Source of the DNA: an uncultured Eubacteriales bacterium
GTDB lineage: Bacteria; Bacillota; Clostridia; Oscillospirales; Acutalibacteraceae
Length of the DNA: 6,110 nucleotides
Assembly: GCA_934465125.1 (NCBI GenBank)
Contig: CAKSKO010000074.1
Coordinates: 1 to 6,110, forward strand
Reading direction: 5' to 3'
The notes below the pieces were generated by a model. It saw only the letters and a list, made by a program, of their open reading frames with translations, was not told the DNA's origin and made no database searches. How positions within the stretch are numbered: position 1 is the first letter of the stretch; each line of letters starts with the position of its first letter. Position numbers and translations under genes: made by a program. Shown here piece after piece: positions 1 through 6,051 of this stretch.

Positions 1-1709
1 CCGTTATGGGCTGGGCAGGCAAGGTGAGAGATTTGGGCTCACTTAAATTTATCGACCTTCGCGACAGAAGCGGAATTGTTCAGCTTTTCGCGGACGACTC
101 CTCGCCCGAGATCGCCGAGAAGGCGGCCTCCGTCAAGCTTGAATATGTGCTTGCCGCAAAAGGCATTGTTCAAAAGCGCGGCGGTGCGGTGAACGAGAAC
201 ATTCCCACAGGCGAGATCGAAGTTAAGATTACCGAGCTTAGGATACTCGCCAAGGCGGACACGACACCTTTCGTCGTTGAGGACGATGTTAAGGCAAAGG
301 ACGAATTGAGATTAAAATACCGCTACCTTGATCTTCGACGCGAAGATGTTCAGGATAAGATTGTTGCTCGTCATAAGATTGTCAAGGTGGCAAGAGATTA
401 TTTTGATGACAACGGCTTTTTAGAAATCGAAACGCCGATTCTTATCAAGTCGACGCCGGAGGGAGCGAGGGATTACCTTGTACCGTCGAGGGTGTTTCCG
501 GGACATTTTTTTGCACTGCCACAGTCCCCACAACTCTATAAACAGCTCACGATGCTCGCTGGGTTTGATCGATATATGCAAATCGCGCGCTGTTTTAGAG
601 ACGAAGATTTGCGTGCCGACCGGCAGCCGGAGTTTACACAGATAGACCTTGAGATGTCGTTTGTAGATCAGGAAGATGTGATGAAAGTCGCAGAAGGATT
701 TTTAAAGCGTGTCTACCGCGAGGTGCTCGGGATTACACTGCCGGAAACGTTCCAAAGGATGCCGTACAGCGAAGCGATGAGACGATTCGGTTCCGATAAG
801 CCGGATCTTCGGTTCTCGATGGAGCTTGTCGACTTAAGCGGCATATTAAAACAAACAGGATTCCGAGTATTCTCGTCGGCGATTGCCGGCGGGGGTTCTG
901 TCCGAGGGATCAATGTGGTCGGCGGCGCTTCTAGAATGACTAGAAAAGAGATTGATAAACTATCTGATTTTGTTAAGGACTACGGAGCAAAAGGACTTGC
1001 GTTTACGAAGATTTCAGAAGATGGAACCTCTTCTTCTTCGTTTGAAAAGTTTTTATCAGAAGAAGAAGTCACCGCGCTTCGGGGGAAACTGGGTGCACAA
1101 AACGGAGACTTGCTTTTTATTGTTGCGAGTGAGAAAAACAGCGTTGTATTCGACAGTTTAGGTGCGCTTCGCTGTTTCCTAGCAAAGAAACTTGATTTGA
1201 TCGAGAAAGACAAACCAGCGGTTTTATGGGTAACAGATTTTCCTCTCTTTGAGTTCGATGAAGAAGAAAACCGTTTTGTTGCAAAACATCATCCATTCAC
1301 CCATCCGGCAGAAGAGGATCTTTCTAAACTCGAATCTGATCCGGGATCTGTTCGCGCGATGGCATATGATCTTGTCTTGAACGGCAATGAGGTCGGTGGC
1401 GGATCGATTAGAATCAATAACCCAGAGCTTCAGAAACGGATGCTTTCAGCGCTCGGATTTTCAGAGAGAGAAGCAGAAGAGCGATTCGGATTTTTAATCG
1501 ACGCTTTCCGCTACGGCGCGCCACCTCATGGAGGTATGGCGTTTGGACTAGACAGGCTTGTGATGTTGATGACCGGTTGCGAAAGCATTCGCGACGTCAT
1601 TGCATTCCCGAAGGTAGCGAGCTCCGGAGAATTGATGACAGCGGCGCCTGGAACTGTTGATCAAAAGCAGCTCGAAGAGCTCTCGATTGTGGTGATCGAA
1701 CAAAAATAG
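1..1709 (+). CDS. aspS: Aspartyl-tRNA synthetase, 5' end outside the window
   Basis: Class II aminoacyl-tRNA synthetase that charges tRNA-Asp with aspartate using ATP in the cytosol. The frame is open to the left edge (GTT before the ATG at base 6), and that Met falls inside the conserved N-terminal GW..RDLGSLKFIDLRDR segment of the anticodon-binding OB fold. It is therefore an internal residue, and roughly 20 residues are missing. Counting from that Met: OB fold ~1-85; motif 1 region ~138-162 (IETP..STPEGARDYLVPSR); substrate-site QSPQLYKQ at 173-180; motif 2 FRDEDLRADRQPEFTQID at 197-214; the bacterial-type GAD insertion ~285-400; motif 3 GMAFGLDRLVMLM at 510-522. The 567 visible residues plus ~20 match the ~590 of bacterial AspRS. 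The TAG stop at 1707-1709 is followed by a hairpin at 1737-1769. In Firmicutes aspS often follows hisS, which could lie upstream but is not visible. Identity is not in doubt. Confidence 0.97.
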   Translation, partial: VMGWAGKVRDLGSLKFIDLRDRSGIVQLFADDSSPEIAEKAASVKLEYVLAAKGIVQKRGGAVNENIPTGEIEVKITELRILAKADTTPFVVEDDVKAKDELRLKYRYLDLRREDVQDKIVARHKIVKVARDYFDDNGFLEIETPILIKSTPEGARDYLVPSRVFPGHFFALPQSPQLYKQLTMLAGFDRYMQIARCFRDEDLRADRQPEFTQIDLEMSFVDQEDVMKVAEGFLKRVYREVLGITLPETFQRMPYSEAMRRFGSDKPDLRFSMELVDLSGILKQTGFRVFSSAIAGGGSVRGINVVGGASRMTRKEIDKLSDFVKDYGAKGLAFTKISEDGTSSSSFEKFLSEEEVTALRGKLGAQNGDLLFIVASEKNSVVFDSLGALRCFLAKKLDLIEKDKPAVLWVTDFPLFEFDEEENRFVAKHHPFTHPAEEDLSKLESDPGSVRAMAYDLVLNGNEVGGGSIRINNPELQKRMLSALGFSEREAEERFGFLIDAFRYGAPPHGGMAFGLDRLVMLMTGCESIRDVIAFPKVASSGELMTAAPGTVDQKQLEELSIVVIEQK

Positions 1710-1736
1710 AGGATGCTTCCAAACATGACAAAAATA

Positions 1737-1769
1737 GGGGCACGGTGAAGTAAATTTCTTCCGTGCCCC
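1737..1769. terminator. Bidirectional intrinsic terminator between convergent aspS and fumarase genes
   Basis: GGGGCACGG at 1737-1745 pairs perfectly with CCGTGCCCC at 1761-1769. The stem can extend by GAAG/CTTC across one unpaired T, leaving a small loop (TAAATTT). Read on the minus strand, the stem is followed directly by TATTTTTG, a fair U-tract, which suits the fumarase transcript ending 69 bp upstream. Read on the plus strand it is followed by ATTTATATG, a weaker U-rich tail, 27 bp after the aspS stop. The position between two converging stop codons supports a shared terminator. The structure is seen directly; termination strength is inferred. Confidence 0.8.
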
Positions 1770-1837
1770 ATTTATATGTTGTAAGGTCAACTGTTTAGTG
1801 TTTGGACAAAAGAACGAAAAAACTTTGCCAAAGAAAA

Positions 1838-2374
1838 TCAGAGTTCTTTGATTGAATCGTATAAATTATTTCCTAGGCAATCGACTGCAACAATTACAGG
1901 AAATTTAACAATCTCAAACCGACAAACCGCCTCGGTTCCTAAATCGTCGTAGCATACGGGCGTTGACGCAATAATACAGCGGGAAAGAAGCGCCGCCGCG
2001 CCGCCGATCGCGACAAAATATACCGCGTGATTTTTTTGGATCGACTCAATTACAGTCCTTGATCGCATTCCCTTTCCGATCATCCCTTTGAGGCCGCGAT
2101 CCAAAAGGGCCGGCGTATAGGGGTCCATCCGATAACTTGATGTTGGTCCCGCCGGCCCGACAGCTCGGCCCGGCTTTGCTGGTGCAGGACCGACATAATA
2201 GATGACCTCTCCTTTCGTTTCAAATGGCAACGGATCGTTGTTTTGAATACGAGTAAAAAGCCGCTTGTGCGCAGCGTCGCGCGCTGTTAAAATGCTTCCT
2301 GTTAGTAAAACGCGGTCGCCGGCGCGCAGGGTATCAATATCTCTGTTTATCAGAGGTAAATAGATCTCTCGCAA
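1838..2374 (-). CDS. fumB: Class I fumarate hydratase, beta subunit (FumA C-terminal domain)
   Basis: Small subunit (178 aa) of the two-subunit iron-sulfur fumarase, which reversibly hydrates fumarate to L-malate in the cytosol. It corresponds to the C-terminal domain of fused enzymes such as E. coli FumA. Family blocks visible: LTGSILTARDAAHKRL (~24-39), YYVGPAPA (59-66), GPTSSYRMDPY (~76-86), GKGMRS with the conserved Lys and Arg (K101, R104), AIGGAAALL (~122-130), DDLGTEAV (~143-150) and the C-terminal VDCLGNNLY (~164-172). The frame has an ATG at 2461, but the residues it would add (CHLTTFFLRTICF) do not resemble the family and overlap the alpha gene. TTG at 2374 is chosen because it sits 7 bp after AAGGAG and gives the expected ~180 residue length. 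Alpha lies 50 bp upstream in the same operon. L(+)-tartrate dehydratase beta is the main alternative. Four cysteines (133, 141, 151, 166) sit at sites usually occupied by other residues. Confidence 0.9.
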   Translation of the reverse strand: MREIYLPLINRDIDTLRAGDRVLLTGSILTARDAAHKRLFTRIQNNDPLPFETKGEVIYYVGPAPAKPGRAVGPAGPTSSYRMDPYTPALLDRGLKGMIGKGMRSRTVIESIQKNHAVYFVAIGGAAALLSRCIIASTPVCYDDLGTEAVCRFEIVKFPVIVAVDCLGNNLYDSIKEL

Positions 2375-2381
2375 ATAATCT

Positions 2382-2387
2382 CTCCTT
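2382..2387 (-). promoter_or_regulatory. Ribosome binding site that sets the TTG start of the fumarase beta gene
   Basis: On the minus strand AAGGAG (within AGGAAGGAGA) lies 7 bp before TTG at 2374-2372, in frame with the conserved beta-subunit sequence. No ATG or GTG in that frame is similarly placed, and the next upstream ATG (2461) lies inside the alpha coding region. This site is the main reason for choosing the TTG start. Confidence 0.8.
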
Positions 2388-2424
2388 CCTTTCAGAAAAC
2401 AAATTGTTCGAAGAAAAAAAGTTG

Positions 2425-3276
2425 TTAAATGACAATCTGATGGTGCCGCGCAGCATGGCAACAGATATTCACAGCAACAGGAAGTCCCGCAATATGGGTA
2501 GGAAACGTTTCAACATTGACGCAAAGCGCTGTTGTTTTTCCACAAAGGCCCGCGGGCCCGATTCCCAATCGGTTGATTTTCTTTAACAATTCCTTTTCGA
2601 GCGCTGCGTATTGATTTTCTGAGTGACTTGTCCCCACCGCCCGGAACGTCGCCTTTTTAGAAAGCAGCGCCGCTTTTTCGAACGTTCCTCCGATTCCAAC
2701 ACCGACGATAATTGGCGGACATGGGTTTGGTCCTGCTTTTCTGACTGTATCGATCACAAATTTTTTGATTCCCTCAATCCCGTCAGCCGGAGAAAGCATC
2801 TCGATTTTCGACATATTTTCGCTGCCAAACCCTTTGCATCCAGCCGTAATGCGCAGACTCGTCCCGGGGACAATTTCTGTATGGACAATCGCAGGCGTAT
2901 TGTCATTTGTATTGCTTCTGTTAAAAACTGGATCTGAGACAACGGATTTTCGAAGGTATCCTTCTATGTATGCTTCCCTCACCCCATTTTCTAACGCCTC
3001 TGAAAAGCTTTCCCCACTGATGACCACGCGGTCACCGTATTCAACAAATAAAACAGCCATTCCAGCGTCCTGACAAATCGAAATTTGTTCCTGTTGTGCA
3101 ATCCGGTTATTTTCCAGAAGCTGATCGAGAACGTCGATTGCAAGCGAAGAGGTTTCTAATTTTTTTGCAGCTGCGAGCGCATCCCTGACGTCTTCAGGGA
3201 TACAAAAATTACAACGAAGCAAAAGTGATTTGACCGCCGATTTTACCTCATCTGACGGAACGATTCTATACTCCAT
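2425..3276 (-). CDS. fumA: Class I fumarate hydratase, alpha subunit, [4Fe-4S]
   Basis: Large subunit (283 aa) carrying the labile [4Fe-4S] cluster that binds fumarate/malate. It corresponds to the N-terminal domain of fused FumA. The three cysteines equivalent to E. coli FumA Cys105, Cys224 and Cys318 are present: C68 in CQDAG, C186 in NPCPP and C273 in CCHAARH. Other family blocks: DNTPAIVHTEIVPG (~125-138), KGFGSENMS (148-156), VGVGIGGTFEKA (~191-202), GIGPAGLCGKTTAL (~238-251) and FPTHIAGLPVAVN (~258-270). The ATG at 3276 is chosen over an ATG at 3348 because AAGGAGG lies 6 bp upstream and family similarity begins there. Length matches stand-alone alpha subunits (~280). It is first in a two-gene operon with beta. 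Fumarase is favoured over L(+)-tartrate dehydratase alpha by the short length and the overall style, but the families are close. Nine cysteines is a high number; several replace consensus residues near the active site. Confidence 0.92.
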   Translation of the reverse strand: MEYRIVPSDEVKSAVKSLLLRCNFCIPEDVRDALAAAKKLETSSLAIDVLDQLLENNRIAQQEQISICQDAGMAVLFVEYGDRVVISGESFSEALENGVREAYIEGYLRKSVVSDPVFNRSNTNDNTPAIVHTEIVPGTSLRITAGCKGFGSENMSKIEMLSPADGIEGIKKFVIDTVRKAGPNPCPPIIVGVGIGGTFEKAALLSKKATFRAVGTSHSENQYAALEKELLKKINRLGIGPAGLCGKTTALCVNVETFPTHIAGLPVAVNICCHAARHHQIVI

Positions 3277-3282
3277 CTGCTT

Positions 3283-3289
3283 CCTCCTT
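3283..3289 (-). promoter_or_regulatory. Strong ribosome binding site of the fumarase alpha gene
   Basis: AAGGAGG on the minus strand, 6 bp before ATG at 3276. It decides between this start and the in-frame ATG at 3348, whose extra 24 residues are not family-like and whose start codon lies upstream of both proposed promoters. Confidence 0.85.
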
Positions 3290-3313
3290 ACGATGATAAA
3301 GTAACGATATTTT

Positions 3314-3356
3314 ATAAAACTAGAACCATTATAACGTGTCAAAAACAATCATGCAA
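3314..3356 (-). promoter_or_regulatory. Candidate promoter(s) of the fumarase operon, two overlapping sigma-A-like boxes
   Basis: Two staggered vegetative-type promoters can be read on the minus strand. In one, a perfect -35 TTGACA (3342-3337) lies 17 bp before a weaker -10 TTTTAT (3319-3314), predicting a start near 3307 and a ~30 nt leader. In the other, a perfect -10 TATAAT (3333-3328) lies 17 bp after a weak -35 TTGCAT (3356-3351), predicting a start near 3321 and a ~45 nt leader. The sequence does not say which is used. The perfect TTGACA and the perfect TATAAT are only 3 bp apart and cannot work together. No operator is recognised, though TTTTATAAAA (3310-3319) is a 10 bp palindrome across the first -10. 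Confidence 0.55.
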
Positions 3357-3443
3357 TTTCTGGGGAGAATACAAACAAGAAAAGATCAAATAAACGGTAT
3401 ATTTCATATGATAGGAAAAAGAGAATGATACGAGATTTAAAAT

Positions 3444-3472
3444 TTGATGAAAGTAATAAAATTAGGTATAAT
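3444..3472 (+). promoter_or_regulatory. Candidate sigma-A-like promoter of the DUF3048 lipoprotein gene
   Basis: TTGATG (3444-3449) and a perfect TATAAT (3467-3472) are separated by the optimal 17 bp. The predicted transcription start is near 3479-3480, which gives an ~82 nt leader before the ATG at 3562. This is the best promoter match in the window and probably drives both the lipoprotein and the downstream GH13 gene. The leader shows no evident riboswitch or attenuator. Confidence 0.7.
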
Positions 3473-3561
3473 AAAATGAAATACAAAATAATCAGAGAAA
3501 ACTGCTGCGAGGAGAGTGACTCAATCGCAAACGAGATAGATAGAAATTGGGAGGAATTGGG

Positions 3562-4635
3562 ATGAAACGAATGATCAGGATAACAAGTATCGCGTTGCTT
3601 TTTGCCATTTGTACCACGATAATCTTCACAGGCTGCGCGAAGAAAGAAGAAATATCAGATGAAAACTCCTCGCTCACTTCAACGATTCAAGTAGTACCGG
3701 AAGATGAGTTGCCAAAGGGGGGCGTGGAAAATCCCCTGACAGGACTATCCATGGATAAAAACTATCAGAAAGATCGCCCAATCGCAGTGATGATCAATAA
3801 TATCGAGCAGGCGCAGCCCCTTTTGGGTGTCTCGCAGGCGGATTTGATGTATGAATGCTTAGTGGAGGGTGGGATTACAAGGATTATGGCGGTCTTCCAG
3901 AACCCAAGAGACATTGAAATGATCGGAAGCATCAGAAGCGCAAGACCCGACTTTATTAATCTTGCAAGCGGGCTCGACGCAATCTATATGCACATCGGCG
4001 GAAGTGAGGAAGCCGATAGAATGATGAGAAACGGCGCAGTCGATGAGTTTGACTTGGGGGCATATAGCGACATGTTCTGGCGCGATCAGACGCGCAGAAA
4101 CAACCTGGGGTATGAACACAGCGCCGTCACATCGGGCAATAAGCTTGTAGACGGGATCCAAAAAGAGGGAACCAGAACTAAAATGAAATCGAGCTATAAA
4201 TACCAGCCAGAATTCTCGAAAGATTCCTCCGTCAAAAACGGAATAGAAGCAAAAAAGGTGACGGTAACATTTTCAAACTACAAAACGACTACGTTTACGT
4301 ATGATGAACTGAAGAAAACATATCTTGTTTCACAGTTCGGCGAAAAACAGATGGACGCAAATCAGAACGTCCAAAACTCCAAACAAAATGTTCTGCTCCT
4401 ATCTGTTAGATCGTATGAAGTCGATTCCGAAGGCCATATGGGCATGGACCTTGTTGGAGGAAGCGGAAGTGGAAAATACTTAAATGGCGGAAAGGCGGTC
4501 GATATCAGGTGGTCGAAGAAATCAGCGAGCGCGCCGATTTCTTATCAAACGTCCGACGGAAAAGAGCTAAAACTGATGCCGGGACAAATGTATATCTGTA
4601 TGGTGCCGCTTCAAATGCCAATCGTGGTCGGTTAA
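3562..4635 (+). CDS. DUF3048 (YerB-like) lipoprotein of unknown function
   Basis: A 357-residue predicted lipoprotein anchored on the outer face of the cytoplasmic membrane. It has a basic start (MKRMIR), a hydrophobic stretch at ~7-23 and a lipobox ending in FTGC with the lipidated Cys at 25; Phe at -3 is less usual than Leu. A polar linker follows to ~55. The first DUF3048 domain (~57-200) shows ENPLTGL, DRPIAVMINN, SQADLMYECLVEGGITR, IRSARPDFINLA and IYMHIGGS; a second, C-terminal DUF3048 domain (~230-350) shows VTVTFSNY, TYDELKKTYL and GGSGSGKYLNGG. The family is widespread in Firmicutes (YerB in Bacillus subtilis) and I know of no established biochemical role. ATG 3562 is used rather than the in-frame TTG 3547, because GGAGG at 3550-3554 is correctly placed only for the ATG. 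It has its own promoter candidate at 3444-3472. The GH13 gene follows after 78 bp with no clear terminator between. Confidence 0.88.
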   Translation: MKRMIRITSIALLFAICTTIIFTGCAKKEEISDENSSLTSTIQVVPEDELPKGGVENPLTGLSMDKNYQKDRPIAVMINNIEQAQPLLGVSQADLMYECLVEGGITRIMAVFQNPRDIEMIGSIRSARPDFINLASGLDAIYMHIGGSEEADRMMRNGAVDEFDLGAYSDMFWRDQTRRNNLGYEHSAVTSGNKLVDGIQKEGTRTKMKSSYKYQPEFSKDSSVKNGIEAKKVTVTFSNYKTTTFTYDELKKTYLVSQFGEKQMDANQNVQNSKQNVLLLSVRSYEVDSEGHMGMDLVGGSGSGKYLNGGKAVDIRWSKKSASAPISYQTSDGKELKLMPGQMYICMVPLQMPIVVG

Positions 4636-4700
4636 AGGGCAGGAAACTTCTCCCACTTATAAAAAAGGGTATTAAAACCAAAATAGGAACAGAATACAAC

Positions 4701-4706
4701 AGGAGG
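4701..4706 (+). promoter_or_regulatory. Ribosome binding site of the GH13 gene
   Basis: Consensus AGGAGG 7 bp before ATG 4714. It lies in the 78 bp spacer (4636-4713) after the lipoprotein stop, where I see no convincing promoter or terminator hairpin, so co-transcription with the lipoprotein gene is the simplest reading. Confidence 0.85.
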
Positions 4707-4713
4707 AGAAATT

Positions 4714-6051
4714 ATGGCAAACTGGGTGAATCAATCAGTTTTTTATCATATCTATCCGTTGGGATTTTGCGGAGCGCCGCATCAGAACGACTCGAAAGTA
4801 GAACCGAGGATCGAGAAGGTGATCGACTGGATCCCACATCTGCTTGACTTAGGGGTGAATGCGGTATATCTTGGTCCAGTTTTCTCATCAACAGAACACG
4901 GCTACGATACAAAGGATTACTATAGAGTAGATGAGCGGCTCGGGACGAATGAATCGCTTAAAAACGTAGTCAAAGCGCTCCACGACAATGGGATCCGTGT
5001 AATTTTAGACGGGGTATTCAATCATGTTGGAAGAGAATTTTGGGCGTTTGAGGATGTTAAGCGAAACGGAAGAGATTCGAAATACTGTTCCTGGTTTCAG
5101 AACTTGAATTTTGGTGGAGATAGTCCGATGGGAGATCCCTTCTGGTATGAAGCGTGGGAAGGTCATTATGATCTTGTAAAACTCAACCTCAACCATCCTG
5201 AAGTAACAGAACATCTTTTAGGAGCAGTTTCGATGTGGATGGATGAATTTGAAATCGACGGTCTGCGGCTCGACGTCGCAAATTGCCTGACGATGGAATT
5301 TATCAGAACACTCAATCAGTTTACAAAATCAAAGAAACCAGATTTCTGGCTGATGGGCGAACTAATTCATGGAGACTATTCGCGCTTTGCGCGTCCGGGT
5401 ATGCTCGATAGCGCGACGAACTACGAATGTTATAAGGGGATTTATTCGTCACATAATACGAAAAATTATTTCGAGATTGCACATTCTCTAAACCGACAAT
5501 TTGGATCCGGCGGAATTTATCGGGACATCTGTACCTATAATTTTGTCGATAACCACGACGTCACAAGGATAGCGAGCATTTTAATAAGTCCACAAGATAT
5601 TGATAACGTCTATACCCTCTTGTTCACGATGCCGGGAGTTCCATCAATTTATTACGGGAGTGAATGGGGAATCAGAGGAAAAAAGGAACAAGGTTCCGAC
5701 TGGATTCTTCGGCCCAGTTTGACCCTCGAATCAGACAGTGAAAAGGATGATCACATTTATCGGCATATTAAGAATCTTTCAAAGATTCGAAAACAGTTTA
5801 TCCCACTGCAAACTGGAAGATATGAGCAGATCGTCATAAAAAATCAGCAGTTTATTTTTTGCCGTTCAGAAGGGGAGCAGACTGTCTATATTGCGCTGAA
5901 TCTTTCTGATCAAAGTGAAACGCTATCGTTTCCGGCCAGAGATGGAATTTACTATGACTATCTGCATTACCCGGAGGAAGTTGCTGCGCAGGGCGGACAG
6001 CTGCAAGTCACCGTTGCGTCAAAAGGCGCATCTATTTTAACGAAAAAATAG
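4714..6051 (+). CDS. Cytoplasmic GH13 alpha-amylase-family glycoside hydrolase
   Basis: A 445-residue alpha-amylase-superfamily enzyme that probably acts on alpha-glucans or maltodextrins taken up by the cell. It starts directly with the (beta/alpha)8 barrel (VFYHIYPLGFCG), with no signal peptide and no N-terminal CBM34/CBM48-type domain. Conserved regions: DGVFNH (I, 99-104), GLRLDVAN with the nucleophile Asp187 (II, 183-190), MGELIHG with the acid/base Glu216 (III, 214-220) and FVDNHD with the transition-state Asp282 (IV, 277-282). All three catalytic acids are present. HGYDTKDYYRVD (62-73) is typical of the cyclomaltodextrinase/neopullulanase/alpha-glucosidase part of GH13, and GVPSIYYGSEWG (308-319) marks the barrel end. 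A short beta-rich domain C covers ~365-445. The start is fixed by AGGAGG at 4701. Exact specificity (maltodextrin hydrolase, cyclomaltodextrinase, alpha-glucosidase or transferase) cannot be told from sequence alone. Confidence 0.93.
   Translation: MANWVNQSVFYHIYPLGFCGAPHQNDSKVEPRIEKVIDWIPHLLDLGVNAVYLGPVFSSTEHGYDTKDYYRVDERLGTNESLKNVVKALHDNGIRVILDGVFNHVGREFWAFEDVKRNGRDSKYCSWFQNLNFGGDSPMGDPFWYEAWEGHYDLVKLNLNHPEVTEHLLGAVSMWMDEFEIDGLRLDVANCLTMEFIRTLNQFTKSKKPDFWLMGELIHGDYSRFARPGMLDSATNYECYKGIYSSHNTKNYFEIAHSLNRQFGSGGIYRDICTYNFVDNHDVTRIASILISPQDIDNVYTLLFTMPGVPSIYYGSEWGIRGKKEQGSDWILRPSLTLESDSEKDDHIYRHIKNLSKIRKQFIPLQTGRYEQIVIKNQQFIFCRSEGEQTVYIALNLSDQSETLSFPARDGIYYDYLHYPEEVAAQGGQLQVTVASKGASILTKK

Larger units (their letters stand above)
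3277..3561. other. Divergent intergenic control region (285 bp)
   Basis: An AT-rich stretch between the divergently transcribed fumarase operon and the lipoprotein gene. It holds the outward-facing promoter candidates described separately and both ribosome binding sites. The middle part (about 3357-3443) is A-rich; I see no RNA gene, strong hairpin, riboswitch-like structure or long repeat in it. A short open frame (ATG at 3425, stop at 3563-3565) crosses it but is probably not a gene. Confidence 0.75.

Noticed and set aside
952..1213. Open frames on both strands inside the GAD-domain part of aspS (952-1161 + and 980-1213 -)
   Set aside because: They lie wholly inside the unambiguous aspS coding frame, have no recognisable domains, and arise from its serine/glutamate/lysine-rich codons.
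1819..1837. Short inverted repeat CTTTG/CAAAG next to a T-run just after the fumarase beta stop (minus strand)
   Set aside because: The arms are separated by one base, so a hairpin would keep only about three pairs; the hairpin at 1737-1769 is a far better terminator.
2375..2461. N-terminal extension of the fumarase beta gene to the ATG at 2461
   Set aside because: It would overlap the alpha gene by 37 bp, and the added residues are unlike the family; the TTG at 2374 has a well-spaced AAGGAG.
2547..2558. Perfect 12 bp palindrome GGCCCGCGGGCC
   Set aside because: It lies inside the alpha-subunit codons for the conserved Gly-Pro-Ala-Gly segment; GC-rich Gly/Pro/Ala codons explain it without a regulatory role.
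2623..3073. Plus-strand open frames opposite the fumarase alpha gene (2623-2937 and 2765-3073)
   Set aside because: They are antisense shadows of a gene with all its family motifs and cluster ligands; no family-like sequence or ribosome binding site supports them.
4509..4847. 112-codon plus-strand frame bridging the lipoprotein and GH13 genes
   Set aside because: It overlaps the ends of two genes with clear motifs, has an arginine/lysine-rich composition typical of an out-of-frame reading, and resembles no known protein. I also considered a frameshifted lipoprotein C-terminus, but the in-frame end (GQMYICMVPL then a short tail) fits the expected DUF3048 end.
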